Of a stretch of DNA of 64,000 nt, positions 44,975 through 53,054 are shown piece by piece. The notes under the pieces are model-generated. The model saw only the letters and a program-made list of their open reading frames with translations, searched no databases and was not told where the DNA came from. Positions within the stretch are counted from its first letter, which is position 1, and each line of letters begins with the position of its first letter. This DNA is from Caenimonas sp. SL110 (GTDB taxonomy: Bacteria; Pseudomonadota; Gammaproteobacteria; Burkholderiales; Burkholderiaceae_C), in the NCBI RefSeq assembly GCF_001044395.1, contig NZ_JANU01000008.1:47861-111860 (forward strand), written 5' to 3'. A program made the translations under genes and the position numbers.

Positions 44975-45937
44975 ATGAACAGACGCGGCATTCTCATCGG
45001 GGGCCTGGCGACAGGCCTGGGCGTTCCATTCCATGCTGCCCGTGCCCAGGCATCGGCATGGCCGTCCCGCGAGGTCAAGGTCATCTTGCCGGTGTCGGCT
45101 GGCGGCGCCAACGATGCGCTGGCCCGCGCCGTTTTCGAGCATGTGGGCAAGCAGCTGGGCACGCCATTCGTGATCTCCAACAATCCCGGTGGCGGCGCGG
45201 TGCTGGGCACGGCGCTGCTGGCCCAGGCCAAGCCCGACGGCTACACCATCGGCAATGTCTCCTACAGCGGCCTGCTGCTCACGCCGCACACCATGAAGGT
45301 GCCCTACAAGCTCAGTGACTTCGATTTTCTTGGCAGTGCCGGCGAGCCGCTGTACGGCCTTGCGGTCGGCCCGAACTCGCCCGTCAAGAACATGGCCGAC
45401 TTCGTGGCACTGGCGAAACAGCGCGAAATCACCTGCGCATCCAACACCATCGTGAACATGGTGTGCATGTTCAACCTCGCCGCCATGACGGGTGCCAGGA
45501 TCAAGTGGATCCCGACCAAGACGCAATCCGAGCCCATCGTGCTGACCAGCAGCGGCGACGTGGACTGCGCCCTGCAATCGGGACCTGAACTCACGGCAGG
45601 CGCAGCCGGCAACCGCATCAAGCTGATCGCCTCGGCCAACCAGGTGCGGTGGGCGTCGCGTCCGGACATGCCCACGATGATCGAGCAGGGATTCGCCGTG
45701 TTCAACAGCGTGCCCCTGGGCTACGGTGTGCCTGTGGGTGTGGACCCGGTCATCCGCCGCAAGCTCGAAGCGGCAATCCTTGTCGCCGCGCGCTCGCCAG
45801 AGATCGTGGAGATGACCTCCCGCCTGGGCGTCGCATCCAGGCCGCTCGACGCGCAAGGCCTCGCCAGGACCTTCCAGGCCGCCGCGCCAGAAATGGAAAA
45901 ACTGATTGCCGATGCCGGCATGAAGAAGTCCAGCTGA
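44975..45937 (+). CDS. Tripartite tricarboxylate transporter (Bug-type) periplasmic receptor 3
   Basis: A 320-residue Bug receptor. Its signal peptide starts MNRRGILIGGLATGLGV and contains an arginine pair, possibly Tat-compatible, cleaved near ARAQA. The mature part begins WPSREVKVILPVSAGGANDALAR, a variant of the family's PFPAGG-D signature in which Gly-Thr-Asp is replaced by Ala-Asn-Asp, so the ligand carboxylate loop differs from the other receptors in the window. AGGAGA precedes the ATG. It starts an operon with two SnoaL-like proteins, a CoA transferase and a hydratase. Confidence 0.9.
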   Translation: MNRRGILIGGLATGLGVPFHAARAQASAWPSREVKVILPVSAGGANDALARAVFEHVGKQLGTPFVISNNPGGGAVLGTALLAQAKPDGYTIGNVSYSGLLLTPHTMKVPYKLSDFDFLGSAGEPLYGLAVGPNSPVKNMADFVALAKQREITCASNTIVNMVCMFNLAAMTGARIKWIPTKTQSEPIVLTSSGDVDCALQSGPELTAGAAGNRIKLIASANQVRWASRPDMPTMIEQGFAVFNSVPLGYGVPVGVDPVIRRKLEAAILVAARSPEIVEMTSRLGVASRPLDAQGLARTFQAAAPEMEKLIADAGMKKSS

Positions 45938-45945
45938 GGCCGCCG

Positions 45946-46503
45946 ATGAACCAGCCTGACATGCAAGCCGCGCCCACCGCGCACGACATCCGCGCCGCGT
46001 TCGAACGCATCGAAAGCGATGCCTTGAAGCGCGAGTCGGCGTTCGAGCGCCGGGCGCTGCGCAACTACCTGCTGCACACGCTGCTTGCAGTCACCCGGCG
46101 CCACGACGAATTATTCGAATTCGACACAGCAGCCCAGGAACCGGACTACGTCTTCTTCGACACCGGACAGCGTGTGCAGGGTCGCCAGGCCATCACCGCT
46201 TTTCACCGCGAGCAGGCCGCGAACAACGCGTCGCTGTGCGCACCGGTCGACCAGCGCGTTGCAATGGGCGCCTGGGGATTCGCCGCGGAAGCAACGATGT
46301 ATCAGTACCTGCCGGACGGCACCTTACACCGCACACCTTCAGCGCTCGTCTGGCGTTGCGACGACAAGGGGCGCATGAAAAGCCTGCGGTTCTACCCTGC
46401 TGCGAAGCATGACACCGTGCGTCTTTCAGGCACGCCGGTCACCACCGCCGAGCTGGCCGCCGAACTGGCCCCGCTGGTTGAACGCCTCAGGCAAATGAAA
46501 TAG
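45946..46503 (+). CDS. SnoaL/NTF2-like protein 1
   Basis: A 185-residue protein predicted to have the alpha+beta barrel of NTF2/SnoaL folds. Seen: ALRNYLLHTLLAVTRRHDELFEFDTAAQEPDYVFFDTG, then VQGRQAITAFHREQA and GAWGFAAEATMYQYLPDGTLHRTPSALVWRCDDKGRMKSLRFYPA. It is clearly related to the next gene. Candidate active-site His and Asp residues lie in the barrel, but I cannot name a reaction. The ATG lies 8 bp after the Bug stop. Such proteins can be isomerases, dehydratases or ligand binders. Confidence 0.7.
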   Translation: MNQPDMQAAPTAHDIRAAFERIESDALKRESAFERRALRNYLLHTLLAVTRRHDELFEFDTAAQEPDYVFFDTGQRVQGRQAITAFHREQAANNASLCAPVDQRVAMGAWGFAAEATMYQYLPDGTLHRTPSALVWRCDDKGRMKSLRFYPAAKHDTVRLSGTPVTTAELAAELAPLVERLRQMK

Positions 46504-46512
46504 GAAGCAAGC

Positions 46513-47160
46513 ATGGAATTCGATACCAGTTTTGTTCCCGCCACCTATGAGGACATGCACGCGAGCTACGTGCGGCGGCTGGAAGGCATCAACCGCATGG
46601 GCAACGCCCATCACCGCAAGATCGCCCGCAACTATTACCTGCACTCGCTGCTGGAAGTGGCCGGGCGCTTTCCTGAAATCTTCGACCCCCGGATGACGGT
46701 GGAAGAGCCGGTCTACATCTTTCACCACAACGGCGCCCTGTTCGACGGCCGCAAGGAGGTCGAGGGCTTTTACCGCGCCATGGCCGACAGCGACGGCAAT
46801 GTGATCTACAGCGATGACCATCACTTTGCCGTGGCTGACTGGGGCTTCACGCTGGAACAGGTGAGCCATTTCTACATGACGGCAGCCGAGTTCACGCGCA
46901 AGACCGGGCACCCGGTCGAAGACGATGACGTGGTGTATGTCGAGCACCGGCCGACCATGCGCGCCTGGCCTTACGACATGGACGGACGCATGAAGGGCGA
47001 GACGCTCTACTACGCGCAGACAGCGACTTACTCACGGCTCGATCCGCAGCATGCGTTGAGTCCCGACGGCGTCAAGGCGGTGCTGGCGCCGCTGATCGAC
47101 GATGCGTGGAAGGACTACCTGGCCAACCCCGGACCTGCAGCCGGCTGCGGCACGCACTGA
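46513..47160 (+). CDS. SnoaL/NTF2-like protein 2
   Basis: A 215-residue homologue of the preceding protein: ARNYYLHSLLEVAGRFPEIFDPRMTVEEPVYIFHHNGALFDGRKEVEGFYRAMA aligns with the same block there, and DWGFTLEQVSHFYMTAAEF with GAWGFAAEATMYQYL. It has extra C-terminal sequence (YYAQTATYSRLDPQHALSPDGVKAVLAPLIDD). AGGAAG precedes the ATG. Its TGA shares the A with the ATG of the CoA transferase gene (TGATG). The pair could form a heteromer. Confidence 0.7.
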   Translation: MEFDTSFVPATYEDMHASYVRRLEGINRMGNAHHRKIARNYYLHSLLEVAGRFPEIFDPRMTVEEPVYIFHHNGALFDGRKEVEGFYRAMADSDGNVIYSDDHHFAVADWGFTLEQVSHFYMTAAEFTRKTGHPVEDDDVVYVEHRPTMRAWPYDMDGRMKGETLYYAQTATYSRLDPQHALSPDGVKAVLAPLIDDAWKDYLANPGPAAGCGTH

Positions 47161-48437
47161 TGCCAACCGAAGCCAACGCGAGGTCTGCTGCAACGGGATC
47201 GGCCCGCCTGCCGCTGGCAGGCGTGCGCGTGCTGGATCTCACGCGCGCCCTTGCCGGTCCCTTCTGCACGATGATCCTGGCGGATCTTGGCGCCGACGTC
47301 ATCAAGGTCGAGCCGCTCGACGGCGACATGATTCGCGAGTGGGGTCCCCATGACCGCGGAGAGAGCGCGTACTACCTGAGCGGCAACCGCAACAAGCGCG
47401 ACATGGCGGTCAATTTCCGCAGTCCCGAAGGTCTTGCGCTGCTGCAGGACCTCGCCTCGCGATGCGATGTCGTTGCAGAGAATTTCCGGCCCGGCACGTC
47501 GAAGGAAATGGGCCTGGACTACGAGAGCCTGGCCGCGGCCAACCCGGGCCTGGTCTACGCGAGCATCACCGGTTTCGGCAATTCGGGCCCCGCTGGCAAC
47601 CTGCCGGGCTTCGACCAGATTGCGCAAGGATTCTCCGGACTCATGAGCGTGACCGGCACACCCGAGTCCGGGCCGGTGCGCGTCGGTGTTGCGATCGGTG
47701 ACCAGACCGCCGGCATGTGGGCTGCGCTTGGCACCATCGCGGCGCTCTACGAGAGGCGCACGACCGGCAAGGGGCGCCTCGTGGAAACATCGCTGCTCGC
47801 AAGCCTGGTCGGACTGCTGAGCGTGCAAGGCCAGCGCTACCTGAGCCTGGGCGATGTGCCCAGCCCCTGCGGCAACACCCATCCGGTCATCTCGCCGTAC
47901 GGCGTGTTTCGCACGGCCGACGGCCCGCTCAACATCGCTCCGGCCACGCGCGCGATGTGGGAAAAGCTGTGCAAGGTGCTGGACATGCCCGAGCTGATTG
48001 CCGATCCACGGTTCGTGGACAACTCGGCCCGCGTCGCGCATCGGGCAGAACTCAAACTGCTGCTAGAAGAAAGACTGCTGCTGCAGACCCGCAAGCACTG
48101 GACGCAAGCATTTTGCTCAGCGGGAATTCCCGCAGGCCCGATCAACACCCTGGAAGACGTCTTTGCCGACGCACAAGTGATTCACTGCGGCCTGGTCGAG
48201 CAGATCAACCATCCCACGCTCGGCCCGATGCGAATGGTCGGCTCTCCCATCAAACTGGACGGGGCCAGCGGCCAGAGCGTTCGCATGCCGCCGCCCTTGC
48301 TGGGCGAACACACCGAAGAAGTGCTGAGCGAATTCGGTTACTCGGCAGCCGACATCCAGGCGTTGGCCCAAACCGGCGTCGTCAACGGACTCGATAATCT
48401 GGCTTGCCTCACCACCACACGCAGTGCAACACCATGA
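47160..48437 (+). CDS. CaiB/BaiF family CoA transferase
   Basis: A 425-residue class III CoA transferase. Seen: LAGVRVLDLTRALAGPFCTMILADLGADVIKVEPLDGDMIREWGP at the N-terminus, the conserved NRNKRDMAVNFRSPEG, and ASITGFGNSGP, where the catalytic Asp region FDQIAQGFSGLMSVTG follows. It would move CoA from an acyl-CoA donor to a carboxylic acid, activating the pathway substrate. The ATG at 47160 overlaps the upstream stop. The downstream hydratase overlaps by ATGA. The acid is probably the ligand of the Bug receptor in this operon. Confidence 0.9.
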   Translation: MPTEANARSAATGSARLPLAGVRVLDLTRALAGPFCTMILADLGADVIKVEPLDGDMIREWGPHDRGESAYYLSGNRNKRDMAVNFRSPEGLALLQDLASRCDVVAENFRPGTSKEMGLDYESLAAANPGLVYASITGFGNSGPAGNLPGFDQIAQGFSGLMSVTGTPESGPVRVGVAIGDQTAGMWAALGTIAALYERRTTGKGRLVETSLLASLVGLLSVQGQRYLSLGDVPSPCGNTHPVISPYGVFRTADGPLNIAPATRAMWEKLCKVLDMPELIADPRFVDNSARVAHRAELKLLLEERLLLQTRKHWTQAFCSAGIPAGPINTLEDVFADAQVIHCGLVEQINHPTLGPMRMVGSPIKLDGASGQSVRMPPPLLGEHTEEVLSEFGYSAADIQALAQTGVVNGLDNLACLTTTRSATP

Positions 48438-49234
48438 TGTCCCTCAACCCACAAGCTGCGGCCCGTGAACTGGTCCGGCAGCACGAAGCGCGAGAGAACT
48501 TCCGCGCACTCGACGGAGATTTCGAACTCAAGGACATAGCCGCAGCCTACGCGGTGCAGGATGCCTACGTGCAGCAGTTGCTGGACGGCAGGCACACATC
48601 GCTGGCCGGCTACAAGATCGCGCTGACGACCCCTGCCATGCGCGAGATGGTCGGATTCCACGACTCCATCTCCGGCTGCCTGTTCAAGGACCAGCTGCAC
48701 GCCAGCGGCAGCAGCGTGCGCGCCGCCGACCATGGGCACCTCATCGTCGAATTCGAGGTGGCCTTCGAGATGGCGCATGACTTGCCGCCTTCACCCGCCC
48801 CCTGGACCGGCGAGAGCATCCTGGAACACGTGGCCTGCGCATATGCCGCACTGGAAGTCGCAGACGACCGCCATGCGGACTACGCGACGCTGCGACACTC
48901 GATCCTCACCCTCACCGCCGACAACGCCTGGAACCAGGGACTGGTGCTGGGCACCCGATTCGCGGCCACCGACTTCGCAGCCCTGGCCGCCCTGCAGGGC
49001 ATCGCCATCATCGACGGCCATGAGGTGGGGCGAGGCACCGGGCGCGACGTGCTCGGCAATCCTGCCGACGCGCTCGCATGGAGCGCCAACCACCTCGCGT
49101 CGCGGGGCATGGCGCTGACCCGGGGAGCCCTGGTCACGACCGGCAGCCTGATCCGGTCGCAATTTCCGGTGGCGGGGCAGCAGCTTGAATTCATCCTGAG
49201 CGGTATCGGCGAGGTGCGTCTTTCGGTCGAGTGA
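48434..49234 (+). CDS. 2-oxopent-4-enoate hydratase/FAH-fold (MhpD-like) protein
   Basis: A 266-residue member of the hydratase/decarboxylase family of meta-cleavage pathways (MhpD, HpaH). Seen: AYAVQDAYVQQLLDGRHTSLAGYKIALTTPAMREMVGFHDSISGCL at the N-terminus, HLIVEFEVAFEMAHDLP with the metal-binding Glu pair, and GIAIIDGHEVGRGTGRDVLGNPADALAWSANHLASRGMALTRGALVTTGSL. ATGA overlaps the CoA transferase stop. It would hydrate or decarboxylate a 2-oxo-enoate. Confidence 0.87.
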   Translation: MMSLNPQAAARELVRQHEARENFRALDGDFELKDIAAAYAVQDAYVQQLLDGRHTSLAGYKIALTTPAMREMVGFHDSISGCLFKDQLHASGSSVRAADHGHLIVEFEVAFEMAHDLPPSPAPWTGESILEHVACAYAALEVADDRHADYATLRHSILTLTADNAWNQGLVLGTRFAATDFAALAALQGIAIIDGHEVGRGTGRDVLGNPADALAWSANHLASRGMALTRGALVTTGSLIRSQFPVAGQQLEFILSGIGEVRLSVE

Positions 49235-49322
49235 CGCGACACAAGGCCGCTGCGCGGCTGTATAAAGTGATTTACTGCGACGTGCAGGCCGCCTTTCCCC
49301 CAACTGCACAGAAAGGTCTGTG

Positions 49323-49658
49323 ATGGCCATTAACCACGCAAATGCCGGCGACGTCGTCGATGTCCGCCCGTTGGGCGCCGCGCTCGCCACCGCGCGCTCT
49401 CACGCCATCTTCAAGGCCGACCATCTGGAAGTGATCCGCCTGGTGCTGCAGCCCGGCGAACAAATGCCTTCGCACGCGGTGGCCGGAGAGATCACGCTGC
49501 AATGCATCGAAGGCCGGATCGCGTTCACCTGCGACGCGGGCGCGCGTGAACTCGCAGCCGGGCAACTGGTGCGTGTGGCAGCCGACGAGGTGCATGCCTT
49601 GCGAGCCATCGAGAGCTCATCATTGCTGTTGACGATCGCGCTGACCAGGAGCGCCTGA
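49323..49658 (+). CDS. Small cupin-domain protein
   Basis: A 111-residue single cupin: IFKADHLEVIRLVLQPGEQMPSHAVAGEITLQCIEGRIAFTCDAG (motif 1) and LVRVAADEVHALRAIESSSLLLTI (motif 2). Metal ligands are partly kept (His in SHAVAGE and His in VHAL). The first codon could also be GTG at 49320. It is 88 bp after the hydratase gene, separated by an AT-containing stretch (GTATAAAGTGATTTACTG) that may be its own promoter. Function unknown. Confidence 0.8.
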   Translation: MAINHANAGDVVDVRPLGAALATARSHAIFKADHLEVIRLVLQPGEQMPSHAVAGEITLQCIEGRIAFTCDAGARELAAGQLVRVAADEVHALRAIESSSLLLTIALTRSA

Positions 49659-49674
49659 ACGCCTCAACCGGGCA

Positions 49675-51303
49675 TCAACCGGGGGCGGGCAGCCTCACGA
49701 TGAATTCCGAGCCCTTGCCCAGTCCCTGGCTACTGGCTTCAAGCGTGCCGCCATGCATCTCGACGAGGCCCTTGCTCAGTGCAAGTCCCACGCCCAGGCC
49801 GCCTTCGGCCTGCTGCAGGGACGAGCTGACCTGCGAGAACAGCTCGAAGATGCGGTCGATCGATGCGGGCTCAAGGCCGATTCCCGTATCGCGGATCGCA
49901 ATGACAATGCCGGTCGCATCGCGGCCCGCCTCCAGCGTCACGCGGCCCGAGGGTTCGGTGTACTTCGCGGCGTTGGACAACAGGTTGGAGATGACTTGCG
50001 CCATCCGGACCGGGTCGGCGTCCAGGTCAATGTCCTGTTCAGGAAGCAGCACAGTGAGCTGATGCTGCTTGCGGTCCATGATGGGCTGGGCCGTTTCAAC
50101 GGCGGCGTCGATGAGGCTGCGCAACGAGACTCGCCTGATCGACAGGTTGATCTTGCCCCGCGAGATGCGCGACACATCCAGCAGGTCATCGAGCAGGACG
50201 GCCATGTGGGTCACCTGCCGGTCGATGATCCCCAGCGCCCAGGCACGGCGCTCTTCCGTGACCCGGTTTGACCGTGCAATCGCAACACCTTGCCGGATGG
50301 GAGCCAGCGGGTTGCGCAGCTCGTGGGCCAGCGTGGCGAGAAACTCGTCCTTGCGCCTGTCGGCGACCTGCAGTGCCTTGACCGCAACGACCTGGTCGGT
50401 GACGTCGTGGCCCTGCACGAAGATGCCAATGACGTGGCCGTCGCCGTCCCGCACCGGGTTGTAGATCAAGTCGACAAAGCGCTCCTTGGGCGGGGCGCCG
50501 GGTTGCTCCTGGAGCAGGACCCGCATGCCCCGGCCGATGAAGGGCGTGCCCGTGGTGAAGGTGCCCAGCAGCAGTTCCTCGTAACCCTGGTTTCGCACGT
50601 CTGGCAGCGCCTCGAACAGCGCAAGGCCCAGCACACGCCGGTGCCCGACCAACTGGTGGTAGGCGTCGTTCGCCATCTCGAAAACAAAATCGCGGCCCCG
50701 CAGCAGCGCGACGAAACCGGGCGCCTGGTCGAACCAGGTCTTGAGCGTGGCCGCCGTGGTCATCGCCTCGCGGGCGAGCCGGTCGCGCTCGGCCTCCGCC
50801 GCGACCCGGGCCGTCTCTTCGGTGCAGGCGCAAAACATGCCGCCGATATGACCGCTCTCATCGAAGATAGGGCTGTACGACCAGGTGAACCAGGTGTTTT
50901 CGACGTACCCGTTGCGCTCCATCACCAGCAGCACACGCTCGTTCCAGGTCGCGCCGCCTTCACGCAGCACGAGGTCCGACTGCGGCCCCACGACATCCCA
51001 GATGTCCGCCCAGGTCTCGTGGGCCGGTTTGCCAAAGGCGGCCGGGTGACGCTTTCCAAGGATGGGGATGTAGGCGTCGTTGTAGAAGTTGATGCGCTCG
51101 GGTCCCCACCACACAAACATCGGAAACCGCGAGCTCAGGCAGATGCCCAGCGCGATGCGCAAGCTCTGCGGCCAGGTATCCATCGCGCCGACAGGCGTCG
51201 TCGTCCAGTCGATGTCCAGCAGGCGTCGTCCGGCCTCGCCAAACTGACGGGGGTCGAATGGGATCTTTGTATCGGGTGATGAAGCAGTGATGTTGGCGTC
51301 CAT
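49675..51303 (-). CDS. PAS-domain sensor histidine kinase
   Basis: A 542-residue soluble kinase. Two PAS-like domains are seen: the first around FPMFVWWGPERINFYNDAYIPILGKRHPAAFG...WTWSYSPIFDESGHIGGMFCACTEET (about 60-165), the second around DQAPGFVALLRGRDFVFEMANDAYHQLVGHR...GIFVQGHDVTDQV (about 192-310). HisKA follows with FLATLAHELRNPLAPIRQG, then HATPase_c with QVISNLLSNAAKYT, DTGIGLE and GGLGVGLALSKGLVEMHGG. There is no receiver domain. No partner regulator is adjacent. The WWG-ER-NFYNDAY block is common in this kinase subfamily. Confidence 0.92.
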   Translation of the reverse strand: MDANITASSPDTKIPFDPRQFGEAGRRLLDIDWTTTPVGAMDTWPQSLRIALGICLSSRFPMFVWWGPERINFYNDAYIPILGKRHPAAFGKPAHETWADIWDVVGPQSDLVLREGGATWNERVLLVMERNGYVENTWFTWSYSPIFDESGHIGGMFCACTEETARVAAEAERDRLAREAMTTAATLKTWFDQAPGFVALLRGRDFVFEMANDAYHQLVGHRRVLGLALFEALPDVRNQGYEELLLGTFTTGTPFIGRGMRVLLQEQPGAPPKERFVDLIYNPVRDGDGHVIGIFVQGHDVTDQVVAVKALQVADRRKDEFLATLAHELRNPLAPIRQGVAIARSNRVTEERRAWALGIIDRQVTHMAVLLDDLLDVSRISRGKINLSIRRVSLRSLIDAAVETAQPIMDRKQHQLTVLLPEQDIDLDADPVRMAQVISNLLSNAAKYTEPSGRVTLEAGRDATGIVIAIRDTGIGLEPASIDRIFELFSQVSSSLQQAEGGLGVGLALSKGLVEMHGGTLEASSQGLGKGSEFIVRLPAPG

Positions 51304-51431
51304 GGCTCGGCCAGTTTAAGCGGCGCACACGCCACAGGACGCCTGCGATGCCCATAGCCTGTTCAGACTAGCGCCAGGCACCCCTGGAAACCTCCGGGCG
51401 TCCTAGCATGGGGGCTACAGGACACCTACCC

Positions 51432-52748
51432 ATGAGCAACACCATTTTTCGCGCGGGCCTTCTCAAATCGTGGGCTGCGTCCGCCGTCATCGCTTTCGGG
51501 CTGGTTGCCTGCGGAGGAGGAGGAGACGGCGGCGGTGCGGTCACGCCAACGCCTGCATCCCCACTCGCAGCCCCCAAGGCCCTTATCGCCCAGCCGTCTG
51601 AAAGCAGGTTCTATGCATCATGGACATCCGCCATGCTGGACGCCACGGTCGAGTGGCCCGGCACTGCCGTCAAGCCAGCGCCGACTTTCAACAACCAGAC
51701 GGTGCGGCAAGTCGTTCGCCTCTCGCTGGGCGGCGACACGGTCCGGCTCAGGTTGTCCAATCGCTTCGGCACGGCTCCACTGACGTTCTCTGGCGTGCGC
51801 GTGGCGCGCAGCGCCAATGGCGCGGCGGACATCGATGTCGCCACCGACCGGGCCGTCACGTTCGGCGGTCAAACCTCGGTGACGCTCCCTGCGGGAGCCG
51901 ATGTGACCAGCGATGCGGTTGCGCTCCCGGTGACGGCCCTGTCCGATCTGGCAGTGACAAGCTATTTCGCCGGCAGCGCGACCCTGGCGACCTTGCATGC
52001 CGACGCACGGCAGCTTTCCTATGTGGTTGCGGGCAACCAGCTCTCCGCGCCAGGCTTCCAGGCTGCTGCAACACAAACGCGCGACATCTTCTACGCCCTG
52101 ACAGCGGTCGAGGCCTCCAGCACCGAAGCCACGAAGGTGATCGTTGCCTTCGGCGATTCGCTGACGGATGGCGTGGGCACCGCCATGGGGAGCAACACGC
52201 GCCTGCCGAACCAGCTGGATGACCGTCTCAAGGCGGCGGGCATGGCGCGCACAGGTGTGGTCAACGCGGGCATTTCGGGTAACCGCTGGGTGTACGACTT
52301 CGCCGGGCCCAGCGGCAGCAGCCGCTTCAGCCGGGATGTGCTGGAAGTGACCGGCGTGACCCACGCGATCTTGCTGCTGGGCATCAACGACATCGGTTTT
52401 TCGGTGGTGTTTCCCCAGATGCAGGCAGCGTCCGCGCAGCAGATCATCGATGCCATCCAGGCCGCCACCAACGCCGCGAACGCGCGCGGCATCCAGGTGA
52501 TGCTGGGCACACTGCTGCCATTCAAGCGCACTGAATACCATTCCGAGGCGAGCGAGGCCAAGCGACTTGCCATCAATTCATGGATCAGGCGCCAGACCAT
52601 CGCGACCGTCATCGACTTTGACCAGGTGATCAGCAACCCTGCGGAAGGCACCGCGCTCAATCCGCTCTACGACAGCGCGGATCATCTGCACCTGAACCGG
52701 GCCGGCTACGGCGCAATGGCCGCCGCAGTGGACATCAACAGGCTTTGA
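51432..52748 (+). CDS. SGNH/GDSL-family hydrolase lipoprotein
   Basis: A 438-residue secreted esterase-like protein. A lipoprotein signal (AVIAFGLVACGGGG) is followed by a Gly/Thr/Pro linker, a beta-rich N-terminal domain (residues about 60-220) and the SGNH domain: block I IVAFGDSLTDG (Ser), block II INAGISGNRW (Gly), block III LLGINDIGF (Asn) and block V DSADHLHLNRAGYGAMA (Asp and His). It is expected to be anchored in the outer membrane and to cut an ester in a polysaccharide or lipid. ATG 51432 is chosen because it places the lipobox correctly. Confidence 0.9.
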   Translation: MSNTIFRAGLLKSWAASAVIAFGLVACGGGGDGGGAVTPTPASPLAAPKALIAQPSESRFYASWTSAMLDATVEWPGTAVKPAPTFNNQTVRQVVRLSLGGDTVRLRLSNRFGTAPLTFSGVRVARSANGAADIDVATDRAVTFGGQTSVTLPAGADVTSDAVALPVTALSDLAVTSYFAGSATLATLHADARQLSYVVAGNQLSAPGFQAAATQTRDIFYALTAVEASSTEATKVIVAFGDSLTDGVGTAMGSNTRLPNQLDDRLKAAGMARTGVVNAGISGNRWVYDFAGPSGSSRFSRDVLEVTGVTHAILLLGINDIGFSVVFPQMQAASAQQIIDAIQAATNAANARGIQVMLGTLLPFKRTEYHSEASEAKRLAINSWIRRQTIATVIDFDQVISNPAEGTALNPLYDSADHLHLNRAGYGAMAAAVDINRL

Positions 52749-52818
52749 CCGCTTGTTGGTGATGGCGGCATCCGACAACTGAACTCACGGGTCTCGCGCC
52801 GAAGAGGCATCGCCGCCT

Positions 52819-53046
52819 TTACCGGGTCGCCGCCCGAAACACGTGCGCAGGCTCCGTCTGCGCAGGGACCTGGGCCGCCATGAGACGAAGCACCTCGCGC
52901 TGGCGCACCCGCGTGCGCTGCAGGAACGCAAGGTGCTGCTCGCCCACGTCGATGCCGGCGCGCTCCAGCAGCCGCAGCACCTCGTCCTTGTCACGGTCGG
53001 CGCCGAGGTAAGTCACATCAGTCACATCAGTCACGGCAGCACTCAC
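52819..53046 (-). CDS. AtzG-like (DUF4089-type) small protein
   Basis: A 75-residue protein (KDEVLRLLERAGIDVGEQHLAFLQRTRVRQREVLRLMAAQ) with the helical pattern of AtzG, the small partner of the AtzE-type amidase. It is the last gene of an operon that begins with an amidase at 56371, which supports the call. The start is probably GTG at 53046, 8 bp after the Bug stop; other in-frame GTGs come from the repeated 9-mer at 53011-53034. It has no cysteines and no signal peptide. If correct, it should form a complex with the amidase, as AtzE-AtzG do. Confidence 0.6.
   Translation of the reverse strand: MSAAVTDVTDVTYLGADRDKDEVLRLLERAGIDVGEQHLAFLQRTRVRQREVLRLMAAQVPAQTEPAHVFRAATR
53011..53034 (-). repeat. 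Short tandem 9-bp repeat within the AtzG-like start region
   Basis: AGTCACATC is repeated 2.7 times on the plus strand (53011-53034). On the coding strand it gives the in-frame peptide VTDVTDVT, and each copy supplies a GTG that could start translation. Confidence 0.7.
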
Positions 53047-53054
53047 GTCACGGC

